Shown: piece by piece, positions 49,711 through 58,935 of the stretch | Layout: each line of letters begins with the position of its first letter | Position numbering within the stretch: the stretch's first letter is position 1 | Source of the DNA: Actinomadura coerulea | GTDB lineage: Bacteria; Actinomycetota; Actinomycetes; Streptosporangiales; Streptosporangiaceae | DNA length: 64,000 nt | Assembly: GCF_014208105.1 (NCBI RefSeq) | Contig: NZ_JACHMQ010000001.1 | Location: forward strand, 6,572,001-6,636,000 | Direction of reading: 5' to 3' | The notes under the pieces: model-generated | Databases searched by the model: none | What the model was told of the DNA's origin: nothing | The model's input: the letters and a program-made list of their open reading frames with translations, nothing else | Translations under genes and position numbers: made by a program

Positions 49711-50688
49711 ATGCTGCCACCCCGTTTCGTGCGCCGCCTGGTGTGCACGCCCCTGCTGTTCGTCCTGACCCTTCTGGTCGTGGTGCTCTTCCCGGTGGCC
49801 TTCGCGGTGACGTCCCTGGCCGGGCGCGAGCGCAAGCGGGCCCAGCGCCTGCTCTGGTTCAGTCTCACGTGGGGGACGCGGGAGACGGCGGCCGTCCTGG
49901 AGTGCGGGTGGCTGTGGCTCCGGCGCCGCACCAACGACGACCGGCACTACGACATCATCCGCCGCTACGTCGGCGCCCTCTACGCGTCCGCCCAGCGCCG
50001 GCTCGGCCTGCGCGTCGAGGTGGACGGAACCTGGGACGCCGCCTTGGACGGCTCGGCCGCCGGCCGGCCCCTGATCGTTCTCAGCCGCCACGCCGGGCCG
50101 GGCGACGCGCTCCTGATCGTCCACCACCTGCTGACCGAGTACCGGCGCCGTCCCCTGGTGGTCATGAAGGCGCTGCTCCAGCTCGACCCCTGCATCGACA
50201 TCGCCGCCAACCGGGTCCCGAACGTGTTCGTCACCCCGGGCGGCGCGGCGGACGCCGTCGGCCGGCTCGCCGAGGGGCTCGGCCCCGGCGAGGCGCTGCT
50301 GATCTTCCCCGAGGGCGGCAACTTCTCCCCGGAGCGGCGCCGCCGCGCGATCCGCCGGCTGGCCCGGATGCGCCGGGCGGAGGAGGCGGTCCGCGCCGCC
50401 GCGATGCGCAACGTGATGCCGCCGCGGCCCGGCGGCGTGCTGGCCGCGCTCGACTCCGCCCCGTCCGCCGACGTGGTGTTCGTCGCGCACTGCGGGCTCG
50501 ACCGCATGGCCACCGCCGGGGACGTGTGGCGGCGCGTGCCGCTGACCGGCCCCGTCCGGGCCCGCTGGTGGCGTGTGCCCGCCGAGGACGTGCCCGGCGA
50601 CCGCGACGCCCGCGTCAGCTGGCTCTACGAGAACTGGGAGCGCGCGGACGCGTGGATCAGCGCCCAGCGGGCGCCCGCGCCGAAGTGA
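49711..50688 (+). CDS. PlsC-like acyltransferase
   Basis: A 325-residue membrane-associated protein with an N-terminal hydrophobic segment (residues about 13-37). The H-x4-D motif is SRHAGPGD (His127, Asp132), and FPEGG (199-203) is the phosphate-binding motif of glycerophosphate acyltransferases. It would transfer acyl groups to lysophospholipid or a related acceptor. It is translationally coupled to the patatin-like lipase and 12 bp before an S4 RNA-binding protein gene. Confidence 0.88.
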   Translation: MLPPRFVRRLVCTPLLFVLTLLVVVLFPVAFAVTSLAGRERKRAQRLLWFSLTWGTRETAAVLECGWLWLRRRTNDDRHYDIIRRYVGALYASAQRRLGLRVEVDGTWDAALDGSAAGRPLIVLSRHAGPGDALLIVHHLLTEYRRRPLVVMKALLQLDPCIDIAANRVPNVFVTPGGAADAVGRLAEGLGPGEALLIFPEGGNFSPERRRRAIRRLARMRRAEEAVRAAAMRNVMPPRPGGVLAALDSAPSADVVFVAHCGLDRMATAGDVWRRVPLTGPVRARWWRVPAEDVPGDRDARVSWLYENWERADAWISAQRAPAPK

Positions 50689-50700
50689 CATCATGGACGC

Positions 50701-51105
50701 ATGGGCGATGAGGGGTCCGTGCGGGTCGATCTGTGGATCTGGTCCGTGCGGCTGCTGAAGACCCGCTCGATGGCGTCGACCGCGTGCCGGGCGGGCCATG
50801 TCCGCGTGAACGACGAGCGCGCCAAACCGTCCACCTCGGTCAAGCCGGGGGACGTCGTCAGACTCCGCCACGACGGGCGGGAGCGGATCGTCGTCGTGCA
50901 GAAGGTCATCCGCAAGCGGGTCTCCGCGCCCGTCGCGCAGGAATGCCTGATCGACAAGAGCCCGCCCCCGCCGCCGCGCGAGGCGCTCATCCCGATCGGC
51001 CGCCGCGAGCGCGGCGCGGGCCGTCCCACCAAGCGCGACCGCCGTGAGCTCGAACGCGTCCTCGACCGCTACCGCGTCCTGAACGGGCCCCCGAAGGACG
51101 ACTAG
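50701..51105 (+). CDS. S4-domain RNA-binding protein, HslR-like
   Basis: A 134-residue protein. An S4 fold spans about residues 7-68 (VRVDLWIWSVRLLKTRSMAS; AGHVRVNDERAKPSTSVKPG), with a basic Pro/Arg-rich C-terminus that could add RNA contacts. It is similar to HslR (Hsp15), which in E. coli rescues stalled 50S subunits. The gene follows the acyltransferase by 12 bp and its stop overlaps the convergent MFS gene by 4 bp. Confidence 0.9.
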   Translation: MGDEGSVRVDLWIWSVRLLKTRSMASTACRAGHVRVNDERAKPSTSVKPGDVVRLRHDGRERIVVVQKVIRKRVSAPVAQECLIDKSPPPPPREALIPIGRRERGAGRPTKRDRRELERVLDRYRVLNGPPKDD

Positions 51106-52520
51106 GAGCCGGTGGGGTAGCGCCGTTCGGACTCCAGCGCCGACGCCACGTCCCGCGGGTAGGCGCCCCGTGCCCTGAGCAGCAGCAGGCCGTTGGCCAG
51201 CAGCGGTATCAGCGCCAGCAGGAACACCCGGTCCAGGCCGACGCCCGCCGCCCGGCCCGCTCCGAGCACCCCCGACAGCCAGCCGAACAGCACCGGCGCG
51301 GCCGCCTCCGCGGACATGCGCACGATCGTCCGGATCGCCTCCGCGCGCCCCCACAGCCGGAAGTGGACGACGTCCAGCCGCACCGCGTCCAGCGGCGGGT
51401 TCGCCGCGGCCAGCACGGCGGCGGCGAGTGTGAACAGCGGCAGCGCGACCAGCGCCCGGTCGGTGAGCAGCGCGGGCAGGAACAGCAGCGCCGAGGCGGC
51501 GAACGCCACGCCCGGCACAGCGACCCGCGCGGTCACGCTCCCGCCGCGCAGGAGCCGGTCGGCCAGCCGCCCGCCGACCAGCACCCCGGCGAGCGCGGCC
51601 GCCCCGATGACCGGCAGGAACGCCGACAGCCCGCCCCGCCCGACCGCGTACCGCTCCATCACGAAGACCAGCGCGAACGTGCGCATCCCGGCGAAGAAGA
51701 AGTAGCCGATCGCGGACGCCAGAATGATGATCACGTTCGTGCGGATGGCCAGCACGTACCGGGCGGCCTGCGCCAGCGTCATCCGCTCGGGGTCCTCCGC
51801 CAGGACGTTGCGCGGGTCCGGGCGCACGCCCGCCTCGTCCACCTGCCGCCGCGCGAGTTCCTCCCCGCCCCGCCCGCCGGAGCCCCCCTGCGCGCCGCGC
51901 GCCGGCTCGGGCAGCATCCGCCACAGCAGCACGGCCAGCACGAATCCCAGTGCCGCGACGAACCAGAACGAGACCCGCCAGCTCGCGAACGCGGCGATGT
52001 TGCCGCCCGCCAGCAGCCCGAACCCGACCCCGACCAGCTCTCCGGCGAGGATCCGGCCGTACGTCGCGGCCCGCTCCTCGGGCGGGAACAGGTCCCCGAT
52101 CAGGGACGCCACCGTGGGCCCCGCCGTCGCCGTCACCGCGCCCAGCGCCACCCGTGACGCCAGCAGCCACCCGTACGACTCCGCCAGCCCGCCGAGCACC
52201 ATCGCGGCGCTCCACAGCACCACGCTGCCCGCCAGCAGCGGCACCCGCCGCACCCGGTCGGTGAGCTGCCCCACCGGCACCGTCGCGACCGCGCCGACCG
52301 CCGCCGGCGCGGCCGTCAGCACCCCGACCTGCGTGTTCCCGATGTGCAGGGAGGTGCGCAGCTCGTTGACGATCGCCCCGATGACCCCGGTGTCCGCCGC
52401 GTTCAGCGCGAGGACGCAGGCCATCAGCACCACCACGCGCGCCTGGCGCCGGCCGCCCAGCCGGTCCGCCAGCGCGGTGGTCATTCGCCTCCACGGCCGC
52501 GGGGCCGAAGCCGGTGCCAT
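51102..52520 (-). CDS. MFS transporter, spinster-like
   Basis: A 472-residue transporter with about 12 membrane segments. The first helix region is LNAADTGVIGAIVNELRTSL, with motif A in VPVGQLTDRVRRVPLLAG. A hydrophilic loop of about 45 residues (PARGAQGGSGGRGGEELARR onwards) joins the two halves. An internal Met 12 codons on (52484) has GGAGG close by and could be the true start. The substrate is unknown. Confidence 0.85.
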   Translation of the reverse strand: MAPASAPRPWRRMTTALADRLGGRRQARVVVLMACVLALNAADTGVIGAIVNELRTSLHIGNTQVGVLTAAPAAVGAVATVPVGQLTDRVRRVPLLAGSVVLWSAAMVLGGLAESYGWLLASRVALGAVTATAGPTVASLIGDLFPPEERAATYGRILAGELVGVGFGLLAGGNIAAFASWRVSFWFVAALGFVLAVLLWRMLPEPARGAQGGSGGRGGEELARRQVDEAGVRPDPRNVLAEDPERMTLAQAARYVLAIRTNVIIILASAIGYFFFAGMRTFALVFVMERYAVGRGGLSAFLPVIGAAALAGVLVGGRLADRLLRGGSVTARVAVPGVAFAASALLFLPALLTDRALVALPLFTLAAAVLAAANPPLDAVRLDVVHFRLWGRAEAIRTIVRMSAEAAAPVLFGWLSGVLGAGRAAGVGLDRVFLLALIPLLANGLLLLRARGAYPRDVASALESERRYPTGS

Positions 52521-52578
52521 TGCGCTCTACTGCCCCCGCGCGGCCGGGGTATGTTCGGCCGCGCCCGCCCGATGACCT

Positions 52579-52612
52579 GGGGCTCCGCCGTCGTCCGCGA
52601 CCGCGGAGCCCC
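52579..52612 (-). terminator. Hairpin after the DUF7144 gene
   Basis: A perfect 10-bp stem (52579-52588 with 52603-52612) with a 14-nt loop, 31 bp past the stop at 52644. Confidence 0.6.
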
Positions 52613-52643
52613 GGGGCCCGGCCGTCCGCGACCGGGCCGGGCG

Positions 52644-53072
52644 TCAGTCCCCGCGCGCGCCGGCGGGCGGGGCGATGAGCGCGTACATCAGCAGGACGCA
52701 CAGCGCGATGGTCAGCACCGACCAGATCGGGAACGCGGCCAGGAACGCCAGGTGCCCGATGGCGGCGAGGAAGGCGAACGCGACGCCGACCACCCGGGCC
52801 CACATCTTCCCGGTCAGGATCCCGACACCGACGACGATCTGCAGGGCGCCGAGGACGAGCCAGTACCAGCCCCATGCGGTGAAGTTGAAGACCAGGATCT
52901 GGTTGGAGTTCACGACGTAGTAGTTGTCCTTGAAAAGGGCCACCACCCCGTCGATGACGTTGAACGCGCCGACCACCATGGAGAGCACACCCGCGAAGGT
53001 GAGCCATCCGGAGAGCTGGTAGCTCTGGCGCGCTGAGACCGACCGGCCCCCGTGGGTCATCCTGGTCGTCAT
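52644..53072 (-). CDS. DUF7144-family four-helix membrane protein
   Basis: A 142-residue protein with four membrane segments: residues about 20-42, 66-87, 92-113 and 116-136. The sequence SGWLTFAGVLSMVVGAFNVI and the loop DNYYVVNSNQILVFNFTAWG are typical of the DUF7144 family, common in actinomycetes. Its role is unknown. Confidence 0.85.
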   Translation of the reverse strand: MTTRMTHGGRSVSARQSYQLSGWLTFAGVLSMVVGAFNVIDGVVALFKDNYYVVNSNQILVFNFTAWGWYWLVLGALQIVVGVGILTGKMWARVVGVAFAFLAAIGHLAFLAAFPIWSVLTIALCVLLMYALIAPPAGARGD

Positions 53073-53239
53073 GAGACCTCCCGTCGAGCTGCGTGTTCAT
53101 GTCGAGAAGTCCCCTTTGGTGCATATTAGGCAAACCATGCCGCCCAGTTATTTGACGTCCCTTTGAGGCAAATGTGGCGGCGGTGTGCCCCCCGCCGTCC
53201 GCTCTCCCCCCGGGCCGCCGCGGCTCGACCTTCCCGTGT

Positions 53240-53260
53240 TGTGCAAGAGATCTTGCGCAA
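53240..53260. promoter_or_regulatory. Operator-like repeats before the ArsR gene
   Basis: TTGTGCAA (53240-53247) and TTGCGCAA (53253-53260) form direct half-sites 13 bp apart, and GCAAGA/TCTTGC (53243-53256) is an inverted repeat between them. They lie 29-49 bp before the GTG at 53289, fitting autorepression. Confidence 0.5.
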
Positions 53261-53288
53261 TATTCCTTGCATATGTGACGATGGCCGC

Positions 53289-53864
53289 GTGACCGAGCCC
53301 AACGACGTGCCCAAGGTGACCGACTCGCGGGTGCTGGCGGCGATGTCGCACCCCCTCCGGCGGCGCCTCCTGGACGTCCTCAAGGTCCACGGCCCGTCCA
53401 CCGCGAGCGGCCTCGCCGACCGGACCGGCCAGGCCGTGGCCAACATCAGCCACCACCTGAAGGTGCTCGCCGCCGCCGGCCTGACCGTGGAGGCGCCGGA
53501 GCTCGCCAGGGACCGCCGCGAACGCTGGTGGCGGCTCGCCGCACCGGAACTCCGCTGGGTCACCGGCGACTTCGACGACGACCCCGCCCGCCAGGCCGTG
53601 GCCGGCGCGGCCGTCTCGCTCGCCCTCGACCGGCAGATCGGCCTCGTCCGCGCCTGGCACGCCGTCCGGGAGCAGCGGGAGGCGTGGAACGGGGCGGCCT
53701 TCTCCGTCGACAAGTGGCTGCACCTGACGCCCGCCGAACTGGGCGAGCTGGAGCGGGAGATCCTCGCGCTGCTCGAACGGTGGGAGCGGCGGGACGTCCC
53801 GGACGACGGGAAGGCCCGCGAGCCCGTCTTCCTCTTCGCCCACGGCGTTCCGGCCGAACCGTGA
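53289..53864 (+). CDS. ArsR-like winged-helix regulator
   Basis: A 191-residue protein. The winged helix is at about residues 10-90 (AAMSHPLRRRLLDVLKVHGP; TGQAVANISHHLKVLAAAGL). A C-terminal half of about 100 residues, with helices such as QREAWNGAAFSVDKWLHLTP, may sense a ligand. The GTG start has only a weak ribosome-binding site. It lies 19 bp before an MFS exporter gene, so it likely controls that exporter and itself. Confidence 0.88.
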   Translation: MTEPNDVPKVTDSRVLAAMSHPLRRRLLDVLKVHGPSTASGLADRTGQAVANISHHLKVLAAAGLTVEAPELARDRRERWWRLAAPELRWVTGDFDDDPARQAVAGAAVSLALDRQIGLVRAWHAVREQREAWNGAAFSVDKWLHLTPAELGELEREILALLERWERRDVPDDGKAREPVFLFAHGVPAEP

Positions 53865-53883
53865 CCGCCGCCCCGACGCGGCC

Positions 53884-55134
53884 GTGACCGTCACCGCCCC
53901 GGCGCGCGGCGGCCTGCGGGGGCACCGCGACTTCCGCCTGCTCTGGATCGGCCAGGCCACCGGCAAGCTGGGAAGCAGCGTCACCGGCGTGGCCCTCCCG
54001 CTGGTCGCGGTCGCGACCCTCGACGCGGGCACCTTCCAGGTGGCGCTGCTCTCCGCCGCGGCCTGGGCGCCCTGGCTGCTCCTGGGCCTCCCGGCGGGCG
54101 CCTGGATCGACCGCATGCCGCGCCGCCCCGTGATGCTCGCCTGCGACCTGCTGGCCCTGCTGCTCTTCCTCAGCGTCCCGGCCGCCGCCTGGCTCGGCCG
54201 GCTGACCGTCGCCCACCTCGCGGCCGTCGCGCTCGGCGCCGGCTGCGCGAGCGTGTTCTTCCAGACGGCCTACCAGGTCTACCTGCCGTCCCTGCTCGAC
54301 CGCGGCGAACTGGCCGAGGGCAACGCGAGGGTGCAGGCGACCGAGGCCGCCGCCCAGGTCGGCGGCCCCGGGCTGGCGGGAGTGGTCATCCATCTCGCGG
54401 GGGCGGTGAACGCCGTGCTTCTCGACGCGGCCGGCTACCTCGTCTCGGCGGTCTGCCTGCTGGCGATCCGGGCCCGCGAGGCCCGTCCCGTCCGCGACCG
54501 GCGCGGGACGCTGCGGCAGGAGATCGCCGAGGGCCTCCGCTTCGTGGCCCGCGACCCCTACCTGCGGGTGCTCACCCTGTTCTCGGCCGCCAGCAACATC
54601 TGCCTGTTCGGGTACCAGTCGATCCTGGTGGTCTTCCTCGTCCGCGAGGTCGGCGTCAGCCCGGGCACGGTCGGCGCCCTCGCCGCCGCGACCAGCCTGG
54701 GCGCCGTCGTCGGCGCGGCCGGGGCGTCCGTCCCGTCCCGCCGCCTCGGCTCGGCCCGCACCCTGCTCGCCGCCGAGATGGGCGCCGCCCCGTTCGGCCT
54801 CCTGATCCCCCTCGCCGGACCGGGAGCGGGGCTCCTTCCGGCCTTCGCGGGCGGGTTCGTCATCGCCGCGGGTGTCGCCGCGGGCAACGTCCTCAAAGGG
54901 ACCTTCCGGCAGACCTACAGTCCCCGTCCCCTGCTGGGCCGCATCACCGTGAGCATGCAGCTGGTCAGCTACGGCACCATCCCGCTCGGCGCCCTGCTGG
55001 GCGGCGCGCTGGGCACGGCCCTGGGCGTCCGTCCCGCCATGTGGGTCACCACGGGCGCGCTGGCCCTCACCGGCCTGACCCTCCTGGCAGGCCCCTTCCG
55101 CCGCGACCGGGACCTCCCGTCGCGTCCCGGCTGA
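53884..55134 (+). CDS. MFS exporter, MFS_3 (EntS-like)
   Basis: A 416-residue protein with about 12 membrane segments. The N-terminal HRDFRLLWIGQATGKLGSSV and the segment VFFQTAYQVYLPSLLDRGEL are typical of the enterobactin/macrolide exporter (EntS, MFS_3) group. It starts with GTG and is co-transcribed with the ArsR-like gene upstream. The substrate is unknown; a drug or siderophore is likely. Confidence 0.9.
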   Translation: MTVTAPARGGLRGHRDFRLLWIGQATGKLGSSVTGVALPLVAVATLDAGTFQVALLSAAAWAPWLLLGLPAGAWIDRMPRRPVMLACDLLALLLFLSVPAAAWLGRLTVAHLAAVALGAGCASVFFQTAYQVYLPSLLDRGELAEGNARVQATEAAAQVGGPGLAGVVIHLAGAVNAVLLDAAGYLVSAVCLLAIRAREARPVRDRRGTLRQEIAEGLRFVARDPYLRVLTLFSAASNICLFGYQSILVVFLVREVGVSPGTVGALAAATSLGAVVGAAGASVPSRRLGSARTLLAAEMGAAPFGLLIPLAGPGAGLLPAFAGGFVIAAGVAAGNVLKGTFRQTYSPRPLLGRITVSMQLVSYGTIPLGALLGGALGTALGVRPAMWVTTGALALTGLTLLAGPFRRDRDLPSRPG

Positions 55135-55144
55135 GCGTGGGGTT

Positions 55145-55867
55145 TCAGTCCCGTGGGCCGGGCTTGCGCGCCAGCACCAGCCGCCCCCGCGGACTGCCGT
55201 CCTCACGCCTGCCCAAGGCCGCCAGGGGAACGGTCGTCACACTGAACCCGGCCGCTGCCAGGTCGCTCCGGAGCGCGTGCAGCGGACAGGTCCGGTAGTA
55301 CATGACGAACGGAGGACGCCACACCGCGTTCCGGACCCGCATGACCAGATCGAAGCCGAGCAGCGCCCAGTAGAGGCGGGACGCGATGGGCGGCGGCGCC
55401 CCGACGGGAAAGGCGAAGAGCCCGCCCGGCCGCAGCGCCCGGTACACCCCGGCGAAGATCGCGGGCCGCTCGCGGGGCAGCAGGTGCCCGAGCGCCCCGA
55501 AGGTGACCGCCAGGTCGAAGGCCGCGCCGAAGGGCAGGGCCCGGACATCGGCCCGGACCCACTCGGCCTCCGGATGGGCCTGCCGCGCGCGGGCGAGCAT
55601 CCCCGCGCTGAAGTCGACACCCGTGACACGGTCTTCGCACAACCGTCCGAGCACCCGCATGCCCGCCCCCGTGCCGCAGCACACGTCCAGCCCCTGACCG
55701 AACGGCCCGTACGGCAGCAGCGCCTCGGCGGTCGCGTCGAGGACCCTGTCGGGCGTCCGGAAGGGCGTCTCGTCGAACTTCGGAGCCAGCAGGTCATACC
55801 CGCGCTCGACCGACGACAGCGCCTGAACCGCCAACTCCCGCAAGGAAGGACCCCGAGCAGAGAACAC
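55145..55867 (-). CDS. Class I SAM-dependent methyltransferase
   Basis: A 240-residue methyltransferase. Motif I is LDVCCGTGAGM (residues about 60-70), the acidic end of strand 2 is GVDFSAGML, and post-motif elements are VRADVRALPFGAAFD and LRPGGLFAF. A hydrophobic patch PPIASRLYWALLGFDLVMRV may touch the membrane or a lipid substrate. It starts with GTG. The acceptor is unknown. Confidence 0.87.
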   Translation of the reverse strand: MFSARGPSLRELAVQALSSVERGYDLLAPKFDETPFRTPDRVLDATAEALLPYGPFGQGLDVCCGTGAGMRVLGRLCEDRVTGVDFSAGMLARARQAHPEAEWVRADVRALPFGAAFDLAVTFGALGHLLPRERPAIFAGVYRALRPGGLFAFPVGAPPPIASRLYWALLGFDLVMRVRNAVWRPPFVMYYRTCPLHALRSDLAAAGFSVTTVPLAALGRREDGSPRGRLVLARKPGPRD

Positions 55868-56046
55868 GCCCCAACCCTACTTCCGCCCCTGCCCGCAGCC
55901 GGTTCACGCGCCACGGGCGCGCAGCGTCGCCGCGCCCTCCCCGGTGGAGCCGGCGACCTACGAATCGCGGCTGATGAAGGGCCAGCCGATCGTCGTCGCC
56001 CAGTCCCACTCTCTGTACTCCGAGGGGGACAGGACGTCTCTCATCC

Positions 56047-56566
56047 ATGTTCGTGGAGGTCGAGGCGGTCCTGAGCGGCCCTCCGCAGTTCGACGAGCGA
56101 CCCTGCCTGACGTTCCCGGTGGCGAGCGTCACGGGGAACAGCATGCGGCAGATCGAGCGAAAGGCGCTCCACAAGGCGCGTCAGTTCTTCGGTCCTGGCG
56201 CCGAGTACCGTGCGGTTCAAGGAGGGTGTGCAGAGCACGCCGTCCTACATCGAGACCAAGGAACGCTTCTACGCCCGCACTGTGGTCGTGGAGGTGCTCC
56301 TGAGCGGAGCCGCGCAGGTCGACAAGCCCGCCGGTGACCGCGTGCTGACCCTCTTCGACACGATCCGAGGGAGCAGCAGGCGGGAACTGGAGGGCAGTGC
56401 GCTTCGCGAGGCGAAGCGGCGTCTCCGGGGGCGGGTCGCCCCCGACGCCCCGCTCCGCGTCAGGCTCAGGGACGGGTTCTTCGGGGCCGCGTCCGAAAGG
56501 CGCTACGCCGCGGCCCCGTACTATGCCGCGATCGTGGACGTCTACATCTCCAGGGATGCCGCGTAA
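56047..56566 (+). pseudogene. Frameshifted tandem-domain hypothetical gene
   Basis: Two related segments follow each other. Copy A (frame from 56047) reads FVEVEAVLSGPPQFDE ... RQIERKALHKARQFF; copy B (frame from 56210) reads VVVEVLLSGAAQVDK ... RRELEGSALREAKRRL and ends at 56566. Near 56209 one extra base separates the frames; joining them gives a continuous two-repeat protein. The B part alone could be a 118-residue product starting with GTG at 56210. The function is unknown. Confidence 0.5.
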
Positions 56567-56623
56567 GCGGCGTCCTGCACGCGGGTGGTCCTTTCCGGAT
56601 CCTTCGGGAAGGGCCACGCTTCG

Positions 56624-57367
56624 TCAGGGCAGGGGGCGGGTGGCCTGCACGAACGAGACCCGGCCGAAGCTCCGGTCGGCGTGCGCGACCTCCCGGGCGT
56701 CGTCGAACCCGGCCTCGGCGAGCAGCGCGACGACGCCGTCGCCGTGGTCACGGGACACGACCGGGCCGCGCGCTCCTCGGGAACGTTTCGGCCCGGGCAG
56801 GTGCCGGAGTGCATGGACGAGGCCGCGGCCGTGGCCGTGCGCGTGGTGGCCGGCGTCCTCGGCATTGGGCGAGGGCCCGCCGAAGTCGGCGACGGTGACC
56901 GTTCCTCCTGGACGAAGGGCGCGCAGCGCGGCGCGCGCGAACGCGTCCCGGCCGTCGTCGTCGAGGTGGTGCAGGGCCAACGCCGAGACCACATGGTCGA
57001 GCGAGGCGTCCTCGGCGGGAAGGCGGTCGGCGTACCCCTGAACGAGCGTGAGGTCGGCGCCGCGGCGCCGCGCCTTGCGCGCGGCCCTGCGAAGGGCGTC
57101 CGCGTCGGGGTCGAGGCCGGTCACCCGCGCGGCGGGCTGGGCCGCGAGCACGGCGAACGACAGGTTGCCGGTTCCGCAGCCGACGTCGACCACCGCCTGG
57201 CCCGGCCCGACGCCGGCGAGCCGGGCGGCGCGCTCGTGCAGTGCGCGGACGCCGACCACCTTGGAGAAGACGTCATAGAACGGGAGGAGCCAGGTCTTGC
57301 CCGCGCCGGGCAGGAACGGGCGGCCCCGCTCCTCCCGGGTCCGCTGATCGACGATGCGTACGTCCAT
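56624..57367 (-). CDS. Class I SAM-dependent methyltransferase
   Basis: A 247-residue enzyme. Motif I is VVDVGCGTGNLSFAVL (residues about 59-74), then TGLDPDADAL, ALALHHLDDDGRDAFARAAL and LRPGGTVTVADFGG. A His-rich loop (HHAHGHGRG) follows motif III and could bind metal. The N-terminal DVRIVDQRTREERGRPFLPG resembles UbiE-like enzymes. Divergent from the AraC regulator at 57460. The acceptor is unknown. Confidence 0.87.
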   Translation of the reverse strand: MDVRIVDQRTREERGRPFLPGAGKTWLLPFYDVFSKVVGVRALHERAARLAGVGPGQAVVDVGCGTGNLSFAVLAAQPAARVTGLDPDADALRRAARKARRRGADLTLVQGYADRLPAEDASLDHVVSALALHHLDDDGRDAFARAALRALRPGGTVTVADFGGPSPNAEDAGHHAHGHGRGLVHALRHLPGPKRSRGARGPVVSRDHGDGVVALLAEAGFDDAREVAHADRSFGRVSFVQATRPLP

Positions 57368-57459
57368 GGTTGCCCCTTCGCGCGTCCGGTGGCGGATCTG
57401 CCGTCACCTCCAAGTCTTGGACATTCCGCGGCTCCCCAGCAGGACATACCTTTGGCGTC

Positions 57460-58395
57460 ATGGGACTTTCTTCGGTCGGCGCCATGCTGGGCCCCCCGTC
57501 GAGGCTGCGCACGACACGGTTCGACGGGACACCCGTCTACCGCTACCAGCAGCGCCCCGGGCTGCCTCCCGTCACGGTGACCCGCTTCGACGCCGAGACC
57601 GCCCACGCCGACCTGCCGCCGGACCACCGGCACGCCCACGACTTCCTCGTCCTCGTCTACGTGGAGGAAGGCGCGGGCTCGGTCGCCATCGGAGGCGTCG
57701 AGCGGCCGCTGCGCACCGGCGAGGTCCACGCCGTGTCGCCGGGGCAGGTCATCGGCGTCGCGGAGGTCGCCGAACTCGCCCACAGCCGCGCGTGGTCGGT
57801 GGCGTTCACACCGGACGCCGTCCCCGCCCTGGCCTCGGTCTCCCCGTTGACCTGGACGCACCACCCCCTGCTGGCCCTGTTCGCCCCCGGCGCGGGGCAC
57901 GCTCGGGTCGCCGAATCCCACCGGCCGGGATGGTCGGCGCTCCTGGCGGACCTGGCCGAGGAACTCGCCGACCCGAGCCGTCTCGGGGCGCGCGAGGCCG
58001 TCTCCGCCACGCTCACCAGGCTCCTGGTCGCGGCCGCGCGGCTGGCGCCCGCCGCCCCGGGCGGCCCGGACCCCCTCGTCGAGCAGGTCTTCGCCGAGAT
58101 CGAGGCGACGTTCCGCGAACCGGTCTCCGCCGCGGACGTCGCCCGCGCGCTCGGCTACACCCCCGGACACCTCACGACCGTGCTCCGCAGGCGCACCGGC
58201 CGCCCCCTCCTCGAATGGATCACCGAACGGCGCATGATCGAGGTCCGGCGGATGCTGCGCGAGACCGACCTGCCGCTCGACGCCGTGGCGGCCCGGACCG
58301 GGCTGCGCGACGCCGCCTACCTCGTCCGCCGCTTCCGCAACCGCTACGGCGTCACCCCGCAGCGATGGCGCCGCGCCGAGCGGGCCTGGCCGTGA
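57460..58395 (+). CDS. AraC-family regulator
   Basis: A 311-residue protein. An N-terminal cupin-like sensor domain (HRHAHDFLVLVYVEEGAGSV) is followed by the AraC double helix-turn-helix at about residues 205-305: VSAADVARALGYTPGHLTTV and PLDAVAARTGLRDAAYLVRR, ending FRNRYGVTPQRWRR. The ATG at 57460 has no strong ribosome-binding site. It is divergent from the methyltransferase, its likely target. The ligand is unknown. Confidence 0.9.
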   Translation: MGLSSVGAMLGPPSRLRTTRFDGTPVYRYQQRPGLPPVTVTRFDAETAHADLPPDHRHAHDFLVLVYVEEGAGSVAIGGVERPLRTGEVHAVSPGQVIGVAEVAELAHSRAWSVAFTPDAVPALASVSPLTWTHHPLLALFAPGAGHARVAESHRPGWSALLADLAEELADPSRLGAREAVSATLTRLLVAAARLAPAAPGGPDPLVEQVFAEIEATFREPVSAADVARALGYTPGHLTTVLRRRTGRPLLEWITERRMIEVRRMLRETDLPLDAVAARTGLRDAAYLVRRFRNRYGVTPQRWRRAERAWP

Positions 58396-58485
58396 CGACG
58401 CGGTACGACGGACCTGCCCGGACCGCGGACGCGGGACTCTCGTCCCCTGCTCAGGTAGGGTGCCCAGCGACCCGAGGGGGCGATC

Positions 58486-58839
58486 ATGAGCGTGGCCGGG
58501 GAGCGGTGGACCGGACCGGCCGGCAACCGGTCGGCGAAGGTGAGCATGTTCTTCGCCGGCTTCGGTATCGCGGCACTGGCGAACTTCGCCACGGGCATCG
58601 CCTGGATCAACCCGCCCGTGTTCGTCGCACTCGCGATGCTGTGCGCACTGGCCGCGATCATCGCCGGGCACGTCGGCCGGTTCCGGGGCCGCCGCCTCGA
58701 CGGGGACGGGCGCGGAATGGCGCTGCTGGGGATCGTCCTGGGCTGGCTGCTGCTCCTCGTCTGCGTGCTGGCGGTCGTCGCGGTGCTGGGGCTCATCACC
58801 GGTCTGGCCGTACTTCACGATGCCGCCGAGGGCGCGTAA
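58486..58839 (+). CDS. DUF4190 membrane protein
   Basis: A 117-residue protein with three hydrophobic segments: residues about 20-40, 45-62 and 78-108. The middle GHVGRFRGRRLDGDGRGMAL with the glycine pattern is the DUF4190 signature, found in small actinobacterial membrane proteins. The role is unknown. Confidence 0.85.
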   Translation: MSVAGERWTGPAGNRSAKVSMFFAGFGIAALANFATGIAWINPPVFVALAMLCALAAIIAGHVGRFRGRRLDGDGRGMALLGIVLGWLLLLVCVLAVVAVLGLITGLAVLHDAAEGA

Positions 58840-58935
58840 CCGACCCCGGCGTTGTTCACCCTGAGGGGCAGTCGAGCAGGCCGCGGGAGCGCCACCTGGG
58901 TTGTCGGGGGGTTGGCCGCCGGGGCCGGACGCCGT

